A DNA stretch of 64,000 bases from Mesobacillus sp. S13 (GTDB taxonomy: Bacteria; Bacillota; Bacilli; Bacillales; Cytobacillaceae): contig NZ_CP084622.1 of assembly GCF_020422885.1 (NCBI RefSeq), positions 2,375,001-2,439,000 on the forward strand, given 5' to 3'. The notes beneath the pieces were generated by a model. It was not told where the DNA came from. It was given only the letters and a program-made list of their open reading frames with translations, and ran no database searches. Each line of letters starts with the position of its first letter. The first letter of the stretch is position 1. Shown piece after piece: positions 18,674 to 27,815 of the stretch. The translations under genes and the position numbers were made by a program.

Positions 18674-19397
18674 AAATAAGGTCGTGATCATTACAGGGGC
18701 AAGCAGCGGGATTGGCCGTGCAACAGCTGTTAAATTGGCAAATGAAGGGGCGCAAATTGTTCTTGCTGCTAGAAGAGAAGACCGGTTGCAGCAGCTTGCA
18801 GAGGAGCTGCAATCACTTGGCGTTTCAGCTGTATATAAAGCAACCGATGTCACTTCATTGGAGCAGGTGCAAAATCTAGCGGATTTCACATTGGAACAGT
18901 TCGGCCAAATCGATGTGCTTTTCAATAATGCCGGAATCATGCCACTTTCCTATATGAAGAATAATAGAGTGGAAGAATGGAATCAAATGATAGACGTTAA
19001 CATTAAAGGAGTTTTACATGGGGTAAGTGCAGTCCTTCCACACATGCTTGAAAGAAACAGTGGACACATCATCACGACTTCTTCTGTAGCAGGACATGGA
19101 ATCTTCCCATCAGGGACAGTTTATTGTGCCACGAAATTTGCAGCCAGGGTGATCATGGAAGGATTGAATAAAGAATTGACCAAATCGAATATCAGGACTA
19201 CCACGATTTCCCCTGGAGTTGTAGATACAGAGCTGCCAAATTTAATTGTTGATCCAGAAGTGAAGCCTATATTTGAGAATCCGGACCTTCCTTCTATACG
19301 AAGTGAAGATATTGCGAATGCAGTTCATTACGCACTATCTCAGCCTGCATCCGTTGCTGTGAACGAAATTATCATTAGGCCAACGAATCAGGGGTAA
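18660..19397 (+). CDS. SDR-family oxidoreductase
   Basis: A 245-residue classical short-chain dehydrogenase with TGASSGIGRA, NNAGIM, and the SSVAGHG plus YCATKFA active-site segments. The subfamily resembles YdfG/serine-3-dehydrogenase-like enzymes acting on hydroxy acids or alcohols. An AAAGGAGTGG ribosome site within the end of the M28 gene fixes the ATG at 18660 (14-base overlap). It is the last gene of the hydrolase operon; a terminator follows. Confidence 0.87.
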   Translation: MSAIKNKVVIITGASSGIGRATAVKLANEGAQIVLAARREDRLQQLAEELQSLGVSAVYKATDVTSLEQVQNLADFTLEQFGQIDVLFNNAGIMPLSYMKNNRVEEWNQMIDVNIKGVLHGVSAVLPHMLERNSGHIITTSSVAGHGIFPSGTVYCATKFAARVIMEGLNKELTKSNIRTTTISPGVVDTELPNLIVDPEVKPIFENPDLPSIRSEDIANAVHYALSQPASVAVNEIIIRPTNQG

Positions 19398-19480
19398 TGG
19401 TTTCAACAGACAATTTACATGTTATTGGAACTAATCTGTCAATAAAATGAACGATTAAAGCAATCGAATAATCTCTTTTG

Positions 19481-19511
19481 GAAGCAGGTCTTTTAGATCT
19501 GCTTTTCCTTT
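19481..19511 (+). terminator. Rho-independent terminator of the hydrolase operon
   Basis: Arms AAGCAGGTCT and AGATCTGCTT with a TTT loop and a T-rich tail, about 85 bases after the SDR stop codon. Confidence 0.8.
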
Positions 19512-19562
19512 ATTTAGGCTCAGTGATCATTCATTGTTGTTTTTCATGTACGTATGAGAATC

Positions 19563-19751
19563 AATAAACGGAAGATTTCCTGTTATTATCTATCGAGGAA
19601 GTTTTTTGAGCTGAAATAGGCGGAGATATTTCGGTTAACTGCAAAATACAAGTCGAAATCCACTGATTTGGATTGAATAAGCGGAAAAACGACCCTTATT
19701 TCATTAAAAATAAGGGTTGTTTTCAATTTAAACGGAATTTTTCCGTTTATT
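19563..19751. repeat. Possible 189-bp repeat element with inverted ends
   Basis: AATAAACGGAA at 19563-19573 is matched in inverted orientation by TTCCGTTTATT at 19741-19751. Between them lies a second hairpin (ACGACCCTTATTT pairing with AAATAAGGGTTGT, 19689-19721) and other CGGAA motifs. No coding frame. It fills most of the gap between the SDR gene and the next gene. No target duplication was recognised, so mobility is unproven; the inner hairpin could also be a terminator. Confidence 0.35.
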
Positions 19752-19889
19752 TTCAAACAGTGTGGAATTATGAGCCATTTTTAAATTCAACTTAGAGTCG
19801 GCACAAAGGAATATCTGCTATTTTTCCCGAATAGTAAAGGAGTGAATGAAGTTTGAAATCGGAAATACATATTTTAAGGAGGAAATCAT

Positions 19890-20327
19890 ATCAAAGCAAT
19901 ATTAAAATCATTAGTCGGTGGGCTGGTTTCTGGTATGGCCCTCGGATTATTTCTCAAGTTGATTCAATTCTTCACAAACCTCAAGGTATATACCTTATTG
20001 CTTAATGTGGATTACGTGCCAATCCTTAAAAATATTAAATTACCGGAAATAATTGAATTCGGGTTGCATTTGATCATTTCAATTGTGCTCGCTTTTGTAT
20101 TGAATGTATACATAAACAGGAAGAGCCTTAAGAAAGAAGCTATTTATCGATTTGTATGGAAAGTGAGTTTAATTGTTGGATTGCTGCTATATCCAACCAC
20201 ACTTCTTTCAGAACGGACACCGGCAATCACAAATGCCTATGCGTTTTTAATATGGATGGCAGGGCACTGGATTTATGGAATGATTTTAGGGAGGCTTTTA
20301 TCATATAAGGAAGGAGAGAGGGTTTGA
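19890..20327 (+). CDS. Four-helix membrane protein, possibly with an ATC start
   Basis: An unrecognised 145-residue membrane protein with four hydrophobic helices (about 10-30, 52-75, 90-108 and 118-140). The first canonical in-frame start is the ATG at 19935, which lies inside helix one and has no ribosome site. A perfect AAGGAGG at 19877-19883 instead sits 7 bases before an in-frame ATC at 19890, giving the natural N-terminus (start)-KAILKSLVGG. Either translation begins at a rare ATC or an ATG has mutated. The TTGA junction overlaps the next gene by 4 bases. Confidence 0.6.
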   Translation: MKAILKSLVGGLVSGMALGLFLKLIQFFTNLKVYTLLLNVDYVPILKNIKLPEIIEFGLHLIISIVLAFVLNVYINRKSLKKEAIYRFVWKVSLIVGLLLYPTTLLSERTPAITNAYAFLIWMAGHWIYGMILGRLLSYKEGERV

Positions 20328-20770
20328 AGAAGAAAAACTTAACTATTTTATCAATCGCAATGTTAATTTTCTTTATATATGGAGTTGCTAAGTGGAACGA
20401 TGGTCGTGAAAAGAACTTGAGGGATGTGCTAGATTCAGCACATATCGAAAAGGTTTATTTCAAGCGTCTGCCGATAAAGGATGAAATGGCCTATAATCGT
20501 CAAATTACAGATGACGATTCACTTAAAGAATTATTGAATTTCTTTAGTCAGTATACAGTGAAAAAAGTCGGCGACCGTGATTTTTTTTCAGAATATCCTG
20601 ATGAGCAATTCCAGTTTCAATTGGAATACAAAGACACCAGAACCACCATGCCTTCTTTGATCGAAAGGGACATTCTATTACATGATCAGTATCAATATGA
20701 AATCACCAATGGGCCGGTAGATTATGAATGGCTGGAGGATTTTGTAAAAGACAAGGGTGAAGAGGTATAA
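20324..20770 (+). CDS. Membrane-anchored or secreted protein of unknown function
   Basis: A 148-residue protein starting with TTG behind GGAGAGAGG. Residues 5-22 form a single signal/anchor helix after a KKK start; the remaining 120 residues are soluble and charged, with alternating beta-type segments. I do not recognise the family. It overlaps the preceding four-helix membrane gene by 4 bases, so the two probably function together at the envelope. A terminator follows at 20924. Confidence 0.65.
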   Translation: MKKKNLTILSIAMLIFFIYGVAKWNDGREKNLRDVLDSAHIEKVYFKRLPIKDEMAYNRQITDDDSLKELLNFFSQYTVKKVGDRDFFSEYPDEQFQFQLEYKDTRTTMPSLIERDILLHDQYQYEITNGPVDYEWLEDFVKDKGEEV

Positions 20771-20923
20771 AATAAATTTCAACAAAGTATTTAGCTATAT
20801 ACTAATTTGACATAAGTACAATATGAACAGAAAGCTAATTGTACCGAAATTTCTTAATTAACTGGCTGCAGTGCGAGCATCAGGGTTCTTGAAATCCAAA
20901 ATAAACTAAGTCTGTTCAAATAT

Positions 20924-20958
20924 AATGCCAGGAGTCTATGCTCCTGGCATTTGTTTTT
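20924..20958 (+). terminator. Rho-independent terminator between convergent genes
   Basis: An 11-bp perfect stem AATGCCAGGAG / CTCCTGGCATT followed by TGTTTTTT on the plus strand. It contains the last codons of the convergent diguanylate cyclase gene, so it may serve both directions, with a poorer T run on the minus strand. Confidence 0.8.
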
Positions 20959-22579
20959 TAGATGTATTTTGATGAAAGGTGAACATATTTTTTCCGAATC
21001 TTTTGGATACATAGAGTGCCTCATCGGCATAACTGATTACCGTAAACGGGTCGATATCATGATCCGGCCAAACTGAGCCCCCGACACTGCATCCAACTCT
21101 TAGCATGACATGATCAAGAGTATAAGGCTTGTTAATATTTGCGATCAGCTTATTTGCGACCGTCTCAAGGATCGTTTCGACTGATTCATTTGGTGTATCC
21201 ATTACGATCAGGAACTCATCGCCACCGAGTCTGAAAATGGAATCTTCCTTTCTCGTACTCTCTTTTAGTCTGTTTGCCACTTCCTTGAGTACCATGTCGC
21301 CGGTTTGATGTCCATGAGAATCATTTATTTGCTTAAATCCATCTAGATCTAAATATAAGAAAGCCAGGGAGTGCCCCAAATTGTTTGCCTTCTTTAGGAA
21401 TTGATCCAGAGCAACCCGGTTGCCGAGACCGGTTAAAAGGTCATGGTGTGCGAGGTTCTCCATGACTCCCAGACTTGACTCTGTCCTTACCAGTGAATCA
21501 ACAAGTTCCCTAAGTGATCCAGATAAAAGTTCAAGGTCTTTAATCCCTTTTATATACGGGATTGCTGCTTCCTTTCCTAGTCTCAAACTATGGGCAGCTT
21601 TCGTTATTTTCCGTAAAGGACTTGTTACGAACCCAGCAAAAAGCCAGCCGATGACTGCAAAGATGACAGCAGTGATTGTACCAAGTTTAATGATGAAGAT
21701 TTTTAAATTTTCAACTGGAGCAAACGCGTTCTCAGCAGGTATTCGAACGATGACGATCCAACCCAGACCTGAATAATCTTGATGGCCGTCTCCTATTGAA
21801 AAGCCTGTAAGATACTTTTTCCCATCAGGCCATTCTTCTACAAGCCAATTATTCTCACCGTTCACGGCATTATGTACACTATTGATATCTAATATTTTCC
21901 CAGTCATATGAGGTGGTCCAAGAAGCACAGTATTGTCCTTACCACTTACTACAAACACTTCAGCTCCGCTTAGTTCGTCTTTTAATGGTTGTACAATTTC
22001 ATCTTTCACTTGGCTTGACCATTCCCAGCTTAGATGCGTCGCGAGAACACCAGAGAAATTCCCGTTTGCATCTGTAAGGGGCTTGCTGATGTCGACAAAT
22101 TGCATCGGCTCTCCCGTAGGATTTGGAAGCAAATTCGCAAGAAGTACGGCGTTATGTACATCGCCAATGAATGTCCCATTTTTGCCTTCTTGATAAACAG
22201 GACGCTGAGAAATATTTTTCCCAACCAAGATTTGATCGGAGGCAGCTACCACATTCCCTGCAGCATCGGTTAAACCAATCCAGGAAAAGACCGGAAAACT
22301 GGAATGTAACTGGTCTATCAGCTCCTGTGCAACCTGGAGATCATCAGGTGACTTAATATCCTCTATTTGGCTCAAGACTTCAACTTCCCCAATCCTTGAC
22401 CACATGAAAGAATCCAATTTATCAGCCATATGATAAGCAGTCGTCGACAGGCTGTTTCCAATCTCTCTTTTAATCGTTTCACCAGAATGTTTGCTGATGG
22501 TTATGCTCAACAGCATAGTCAGTACGATGATGATGACACCAAAAAATAGAGCCATATAGGCTCGAAGGTTGAATTTCAT
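20936..22579 (-). CDS. Cache-HAMP-GGDEF diguanylate cyclase
   Basis: A 547-residue membrane sensor enzyme. An N-terminal helix (about 8-28) and a second near 295-320 bracket an extracellular double-Cache-like domain; a HAMP-like linker (SPLRKITKAAHSLR) leads to a GGDEF domain with the intact catalytic loop FRLGGDEFLIV. The feedback inhibition site RKED lies exactly five residues before GGDEF, as in product-inhibited enzymes. It should make cyclic di-GMP in response to an external ligand. A sigma-D consensus promoter upstream ties it to the motility regulon. Confidence 0.92.
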   Translation of the reverse strand: MKFNLRAYMALFFGVIIIVLTMLLSITISKHSGETIKREIGNSLSTTAYHMADKLDSFMWSRIGEVEVLSQIEDIKSPDDLQVAQELIDQLHSSFPVFSWIGLTDAAGNVVAASDQILVGKNISQRPVYQEGKNGTFIGDVHNAVLLANLLPNPTGEPMQFVDISKPLTDANGNFSGVLATHLSWEWSSQVKDEIVQPLKDELSGAEVFVVSGKDNTVLLGPPHMTGKILDINSVHNAVNGENNWLVEEWPDGKKYLTGFSIGDGHQDYSGLGWIVIVRIPAENAFAPVENLKIFIIKLGTITAVIFAVIGWLFAGFVTSPLRKITKAAHSLRLGKEAAIPYIKGIKDLELLSGSLRELVDSLVRTESSLGVMENLAHHDLLTGLGNRVALDQFLKKANNLGHSLAFLYLDLDGFKQINDSHGHQTGDMVLKEVANRLKESTRKEDSIFRLGGDEFLIVMDTPNESVETILETVANKLIANINKPYTLDHVMLRVGCSVGGSVWPDHDIDPFTVISYADEALYVSKRFGKNMFTFHQNTSKKQMPGA

Positions 22580-22626
22580 GAAAAAATAGTTCCTTTCGTG
22601 CAGTAAAGCTAATTATCTACTTTGTT

Positions 22627-22653
22627 ATATCGGCTTCATTTCAATTCTATTTA
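22627..22653 (-). promoter_or_regulatory. Sigma-D (flagellar) promoter of the GGDEF gene
   Basis: Read on the minus strand: TAAA, exactly 15 bases, then GCCGATAT. This equals the Bacillus sigma-D consensus in both boxes and in spacing. It ends 48 bases before the start codon of the diguanylate cyclase gene. Confidence 0.8.
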
Positions 22654-22759
22654 GACATCTTGTTTGTTTCTTTTCAATTTTTTAAAAGTGATTCAATCTC
22701 AAGAAAAGCATAACTTTTTAGGACTAAACCAATTAAGTCTGAAAAATATTTTACCTTAG

Positions 22760-24223
22760 CTATTGTTGATTGCTTTCCTGTATTACCTCCATATAAAAAC
22801 GGATACCATTAAGGTAGTTCTCAACACTGATATGTTCATTCGTTCCATGCATCCGGTTGAGGTCTTCTGAGGTCAACTGGACTGGCAGGAAACGGTAGGT
22901 ATTCTCAGAAATACTGTCATAATGCTTGGCGTCGGAACCAGCGAACATCAGATAGGGAGCAATGACTGCTTCGTCGTATACATTCCTCGCGCTTTGCTGG
23001 ATTGTTTTGAAATGCCAGCTGTCTACAGAAGAAACACCGGAGGCTTCAGAGCCCTCGATTGTTACTTTGATCTCTTCGTCATCGATGGTTTTTTCTATAT
23101 AGTTTTTCACTTCTTCCAACGAGTCCCCTGGCATTAAACGAAGGTTGATGATAGCGGAAGCTTTTTCAGGGAGGGCATTGTACTGTTCGCCAGCTTGAAA
23201 AATCGTCGGTGCAATCGTTGTCCTGATTAGCGCGGCAGAAGCGGGCTGGCCTAGCAGGATTTTTTCAATTACAGGTTCAAAAATAAACTTGTTCGCAAAT
23301 ACATATTTCATTCCAAAACTCATTTCTGGAGCGACGAATTCAAATAAATCTTCACCTGGTCCCTGAAGATCCGCCGGGAATTGAGTTTCTTCAAGCTTGG
23401 CAATCGCAGCGGAAATCCTGCCAATATTCGTCGTGCTTTTTGGCTGAGATGAGTGACCGCCACTGCCTTCGATTGATAGCTCTGCAGTCGCTGAGCCTTT
23501 TTCAGAGATGCCGACAACACCCACTGGCTGATCGACACCCGGAACCATGTTCTCTACAATCGCACCTCCTTCATCTAAAACGAATTCAAACATGACTCCT
23601 TTTTCATTAAGATTATTCACGATTGAGGCGGCTCCTTCTTCACCGCCGATTTCTTCATCATGACCGAACATCAAGTAAATATCACGATTAGGCTGATATC
23701 CTTCTTTGAGCAAGTGTTCTGCAGCTTCAAGGATTCCAATCACACCGATTTTATCATCCAGTGTACCGCGTCCCCAGATTTCTCCGTTTTGGACGGTCCC
23801 GCTAAAAGGGGGATGATCCCAGTTTTTCTCCGTACCTTCAAGAACAGGAACTACATCATAATGGCTAGTTAATCCAATTGGGAGCTTATTACTGCCTTCT
23901 CCATTCCATTTATACACAAGCGCATGGCCATTTACTTTTTCAAGTTCAAGTTCTTCATGTACGAGGGGAAAGCTCTGTTCTAAAAAGGAAATGAAGCGGT
24001 CGAATTCTTTTATATCCATCTTGCTGCGGTCCTGATAAGAAATGGTTTTAAATTGGATCGCTTTTGACAGGGTGTTGATTGCATGGTCTTCTTTTATAGT
24101 GCCATTAAAGTGTTTAGGTAGGGGCTGAAGGGATTTTAAGGTGAGAGTATTGAACATGGTGACTATGGTGAAAACAAGGAGCAGGCTGCCAATGATCACG
24201 AGAAAAAGCCTCAATTTTTTCAT
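22760..24223 (-). CDS. Membrane-anchored M20-family peptidase (PM20D1/CPS-like)
   Basis: A 487-residue zinc peptidase preceded by an N-terminal membrane anchor (residues 4-27), so the catalytic domain is probably outside the cell. M20 landmarks are TSHYDVVPV (His, Asp), GRGTLDDK (bridging Asp), FGHDEEIGGEEGA (Glu pair) and GSGGHSSQP in the lid domain. The pattern matches yeast carboxypeptidase S and mammalian PM20D1, which cleave or form N-acyl amino acids and dipeptides. It is followed by a terminator only upstream of the MFS gene, so the two leftward genes appear separately transcribed. Confidence 0.88.
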   Translation of the reverse strand: MKKLRLFLVIIGSLLLVFTIVTMFNTLTLKSLQPLPKHFNGTIKEDHAINTLSKAIQFKTISYQDRSKMDIKEFDRFISFLEQSFPLVHEELELEKVNGHALVYKWNGEGSNKLPIGLTSHYDVVPVLEGTEKNWDHPPFSGTVQNGEIWGRGTLDDKIGVIGILEAAEHLLKEGYQPNRDIYLMFGHDEEIGGEEGAASIVNNLNEKGVMFEFVLDEGGAIVENMVPGVDQPVGVVGISEKGSATAELSIEGSGGHSSQPKSTTNIGRISAAIAKLEETQFPADLQGPGEDLFEFVAPEMSFGMKYVFANKFIFEPVIEKILLGQPASAALIRTTIAPTIFQAGEQYNALPEKASAIINLRLMPGDSLEEVKNYIEKTIDDEEIKVTIEGSEASGVSSVDSWHFKTIQQSARNVYDEAVIAPYLMFAGSDAKHYDSISENTYRFLPVQLTSEDLNRMHGTNEHISVENYLNGIRFYMEVIQESNQQ

Positions 24224-24253
24224 AGTTTAGTATTAAACCTCCATAAATTTTTT

Positions 24254-24280
24254 AAAAAAAGCCTCCGGTTATCCAGAGGC
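24254..24280 (-). terminator. Rho-independent terminator of the MFS gene
   Basis: On the minus strand, GCCTCTGG-ATAA-CCGGAGGC followed by a run of seven T, just after the MFS stop codon. Confidence 0.85.
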
Positions 24281-24286
24281 TTCTGT

Positions 24287-25558
24287 CTATGCGATTTCAG
24301 GTGCGTGTGGCTGTTTTTCTGGTTCTGGAACAAAGGCGAGGATGATCATCCCGATTACAAAGAGGATAACAAGACTGAAAACACCCATGCTAGAATTGCC
24401 AGTAAGCTGTGCTGTCAGGCCGACCATAAGCGGTCCCATGATGGAAGCGAATTTCCCGAAAATATTATAGAATCCGAAAAACTCATTGGCGTTTGCTTTC
24501 GGCACCAACTTGGCAAAATAAGACCGGCTTAATGCCTGAATACCGCCCTGTGAAGTAGCAACAAGCATTGCCAGGATCCAGAAGTCCGTAGTTGTTTCCA
24601 GGAAGTAAGCGTAGATACAAACAAAGATATAAACGGTAATTCCGACATAAAGCATCTTTTTACCGGTAAAACGCTCGGATAATTTTCCGAATAAAATGGC
24701 GAACGGCCAGGCGACGACCTGGGTGGCGAATAGGATAATTAATAGGTTAGTAGAACTGATGCCCAAATCGGTTCCATAGGCTGTAGACATCGTGATAATT
24801 GTTCCTACTCCGTCAATGTAAAAGAAATAAGCCAATAAAAATAGAAATAATGCCCTGTATTTGCGGATTTCCTTGAAGGTTTTGCCTAAGCGTCTAAAGC
24901 TTTGCAGCACCAATTGCGGTTCACGCTCAATGTAATGCTTTTGGTGGACATTTTTAAACAATGGGATCGAAAATAATCCCCACCAAAGAGCTGTAATGAT
25001 AAAAGCAGTCTGGCTGGCCAAGGTCATCGAAATCGGCAAAACCTTGGTCTGAGCTAAAATAATGATTGCGATACTGATGATGAATGGAATGGTACTCCCG
25101 ATGTATCCCATCCCATATCCGCGTGCAGAGACTCTGTCCATCCGTTCATCTGACGTGACATCAACGATAAAAGCATCATAGAAAACATTAGAACCTGTCG
25201 AGCCTAGCACAGCAAGGGTGTAAACAACTAGCAGCATCAGCCAATTTCCGCTTGGGACGAAGGCAAGGCCTGCTGTGAAGGTGATTCCTAGTGTAAAGAA
25301 AATAGTAAAGAAACGTTTCTTCATACCTTGATAGTCGGCAATGGTTCCTAGAATCGGGCCGATCAACGCTAAAATGAAGGTGGCAATGGCTATCGTGTAT
25401 CCCAAGTAAGCGGTTGAATTTGACAGGCTCACACCAGCCTCAGTTGCGGAAGCTTTATAAAAGAGCGGGAACACAGCTGTCGAAATGATAATCGAATAAG
25501 CCGAGCTTGCCCAGTCATAACGAATCCAGCTGCTCTCTTCCTTCGTAAAACCTTTCAT
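24287..25558 (-). CDS. MFS transporter, UMF1/Atg22-like
   Basis: A 423-residue protein with 12 predicted membrane helices. The N-terminal ESSWIRYDWASSAYSIIIST and the later SQGGIQALSRSYFAKLVPK and EFFGFYNIFGKFASIMGP motifs are diagnostic of the UMF1 branch of the major facilitator superfamily, related to the vacuolar amino-acid effluxer Atg22. The bacterial substrate is unknown; amino acid or peptide export is possible given the M20 peptidase next door. Terminated at 24254-24280. Confidence 0.88.
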   Translation of the reverse strand: MKGFTKEESSWIRYDWASSAYSIIISTAVFPLFYKASATEAGVSLSNSTAYLGYTIAIATFILALIGPILGTIADYQGMKKRFFTIFFTLGITFTAGLAFVPSGNWLMLLVVYTLAVLGSTGSNVFYDAFIVDVTSDERMDRVSARGYGMGYIGSTIPFIISIAIIILAQTKVLPISMTLASQTAFIITALWWGLFSIPLFKNVHQKHYIEREPQLVLQSFRRLGKTFKEIRKYRALFLFLLAYFFYIDGVGTIITMSTAYGTDLGISSTNLLIILFATQVVAWPFAILFGKLSERFTGKKMLYVGITVYIFVCIYAYFLETTTDFWILAMLVATSQGGIQALSRSYFAKLVPKANANEFFGFYNIFGKFASIMGPLMVGLTAQLTGNSSMGVFSLVILFVIGMIILAFVPEPEKQPHAPEIA

Positions 25559-25721
25559 CCTTTTGCCCCCAATATGATAATATTTTTTTTATGATTTTAA
25601 TACCGACTTAAAAGATGAAAAGACTGTTTAAACGGCAATAAATATGTGCTTGCCTGAAAAAAATCCATTTCAACTGGTAATATACTTCGCTTTAAGCAGG
25701 CAAAAGACCTTCTTTCTATTT

Positions 25722-27029
25722 CTAAATATCCAAAATCCCTTCAAGGATGGAACCGTCTGTATCTCCGAGATCGAGGCCGAGCAGGCGGGCAAAGGTGGGA
25801 CCTTCGTCAACGAGGTGCATCGACTTGACGGAAATCCCTGGACGAATCCCTTTTCCAGCTGCGAAGAATACGGTGTGATATCCCTCTTTTTCAGGTGAAT
25901 AACCATGGCAGGCGAAGGTATACTTTTTCGTCCTGGCGTCCTCATCGGTGACTTCTTCGATATAGTCCCCTTCAATCGCTTCACTGAAGTAGAAACCTCT
26001 CGCCGCTTCAAGCATCCTGAAAGCCGTTCCATCAGCTCCTTTTTCGTTTGCCTCGCTGCCTGTTATGACAGTTTCAATTCCGTTACTTTCGTTCTGCATA
26101 AGATCAGCAAGGATTTCCGAAACCTCGTTTCTTGCAGCATCATCGTTAGGATCTTTTATATAGACATAGGCAGAGCCGTCACAGCTTTTGCAATAAGCTT
26201 GCCAAGTGGTCACTTTCCCAGAAGCATTTGTTTGGATAAGTCCTCGTTCTTTAAATAATACGTTCAATTTCACCACTTTAGACTCATCAAGTGCACTGTG
26301 GTCACCAAGAATGACAACTGTTGAGTTTTCGGAAATCCCTGCCTCATCAAGGGCTTCCAAGATCCGGCCGAGCCTCACGTCATGGCGGTGAAGCGCTGCC
26401 TTTGCTTCTTCTGATGTAAACCCGTGCATATGTCGCTGGGAATCAAGATCGACAAAATGGATTAACATCAATTCAGGCTTCCTCGTTTTAATGGTCTCCA
26501 CTGTTGATTCCAGAACAAAGTCATCCAGCTCAGGCTGGCTCAAGCCATTTCTGATATGGCCGAATTTCTGATTCATTTCAAGCTGGTAACGAGGACTTCC
26601 ATTGAAAAGTGAAACGGGAATCTGATGATGCCATGGACGATTTGCAAATATTTCAGGCATGTTATAGGCAATATCGGCCTTTGCAGTGACTGGCCATAAT
26701 AATGCGGCTGTTTTCATGCCCGCTTTTTTCGCCTCATCGTAAAGGGTTGTTCCTTTTATGTGATGGCGATGCCAATACCAGTCAGGTGAAATCCTGCCAG
26801 GTTGGATGAATGTATTGTTGACAATACCGTGCCGATTAGGGAAATTACCCGTCACGATTGTCGCATGGCAAGGGTAGGTTACAGAAGGGTAGATGGTTTC
26901 CACTTGTGTACAATAAGAGCTTTTCTCTATAAAAGACTTAAAATTTGGCAGCTCCTTGAGCACTGGAAAATCATGCTCAGAAAGACAGTCAAAAGAAATG
27001 ATGATTAAGTGGTCTGTCAGTTTTGTCAT
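25722..27029 (-). CDS. Alkaline-phosphatase superfamily phosphodiesterase/nucleotide pyrophosphatase
   Basis: A 435-residue enzyme of the type I phosphodiesterase family. The metal-binding Asp is in IIISFDCLSE, the nucleophile Thr in YPSVTYPCHATIVTGNFPN, and later metal ligands in HFVDLDSQRHMHG, ILGDHSALDE and FACHGYSPEKEGYH. No signal peptide is visible with the start at 27029, which follows GGAGGCTAAC; the longer frame from 27098 lacks a ribosome site. It should hydrolyse phosphodiester or pyrophosphate bonds of nucleotides or lipids. Divergent from the HD gene. Confidence 0.87.
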   Translation of the reverse strand: MTKLTDHLIIISFDCLSEHDFPVLKELPNFKSFIEKSSYCTQVETIYPSVTYPCHATIVTGNFPNRHGIVNNTFIQPGRISPDWYWHRHHIKGTTLYDEAKKAGMKTAALLWPVTAKADIAYNMPEIFANRPWHHQIPVSLFNGSPRYQLEMNQKFGHIRNGLSQPELDDFVLESTVETIKTRKPELMLIHFVDLDSQRHMHGFTSEEAKAALHRHDVRLGRILEALDEAGISENSTVVILGDHSALDESKVVKLNVLFKERGLIQTNASGKVTTWQAYCKSCDGSAYVYIKDPNDDAARNEVSEILADLMQNESNGIETVITGSEANEKGADGTAFRMLEAARGFYFSEAIEGDYIEEVTDEDARTKKYTFACHGYSPEKEGYHTVFFAAGKGIRPGISVKSMHLVDEGPTFARLLGLDLGDTDGSILEGILDI

Positions 27030-27171
27030 GTTAGCCTCCATTAAATTTATATAACTAATATAGCAGAATATTTTTGGAAAAATAATCTGCTTTTCCATTT
27101 TTCATTGGAAGGAATTACTGATCGATTAAAGAAGTTATTAAAGTATATGAAAAAACTGGAGGCAGAAGGGA

Positions 27172-27810
27172 ATGGAACTAATCGACAAAGCCTTGCAAAT
27201 TGCTGCTTTGGCACATGAAGGGCAATATCGGAAAAATACGTATATACCTTATATTGTTCACCCTGTGGCAGTGGGCATGATTTTACAAAAAGCAGGATAT
27301 CCCAATGAAATGATAGCAGCAGGAATTCTTCATGACACAGTAGAAGATACGGATTTAACCTTATCAGATTTAGAGCGTGATTTTGGAAAGGAAATTGCGA
27401 TAATCGTCCAAGGTTGTTCAGAGCCCGACAAGTCTCTATCCTGGGAAGAGCGCAAGCAGCACACAATCGAGTTTCTGAGGACTGCATGTGAAGAAATACG
27501 CGTAGTAGCTTGTGCAGACAAATTGCACAATGTCAGGTCCATACGCCAGGACGTAGAACAATGTGGCGAAGAAGTTTGGAGCAGATTCAAACGCGGACAA
27601 GACCAACAAGAATGGTATTACAGGAATGTGTTGAAAAGCCTTGGCCATTCGTCTACGTTTCCATTACTAGAGGAGCTTGAAATGGAAATAGAGCGTTTGT
27701 TTAAAAGAGATAAATTCAGTTACAACAAGTTAATAGAAGATGCCGGCTCGGACAGGATGACATCCAGGACAGGAAACATCCTAACCGGAAATAAGACAGC
27801 AGGAGTGTGA
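27172..27810 (+). CDS. HD-domain hydrolase resembling the (p)ppGpp hydrolase module
   Basis: A 212-residue protein whose first 150 residues match the hydrolase domain of RelA/SpoT proteins: YIVHPVAV, AAGILHDTVEDTDLT (HD plus ED) and VACADKLHNVRSI supply the expected metal and guanine-contacting residues. No synthetase, TGS or ACT domain follows, so it is similar in layout to small alarmone hydrolases. Removal of alarmone or another pyrophosphorylated nucleotide is plausible but not shown. It is followed after 5 bases by the WGR gene, suggesting a functional pair. Confidence 0.82.
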   Translation: MELIDKALQIAALAHEGQYRKNTYIPYIVHPVAVGMILQKAGYPNEMIAAGILHDTVEDTDLTLSDLERDFGKEIAIIVQGCSEPDKSLSWEERKQHTIEFLRTACEEIRVVACADKLHNVRSIRQDVEQCGEEVWSRFKRGQDQQEWYYRNVLKSLGHSSTFPLLEELEMEIERLFKRDKFSYNKLIEDAGSDRMTSRTGNILTGNKTAGV

Positions 27811-27815
27811 TTGCG

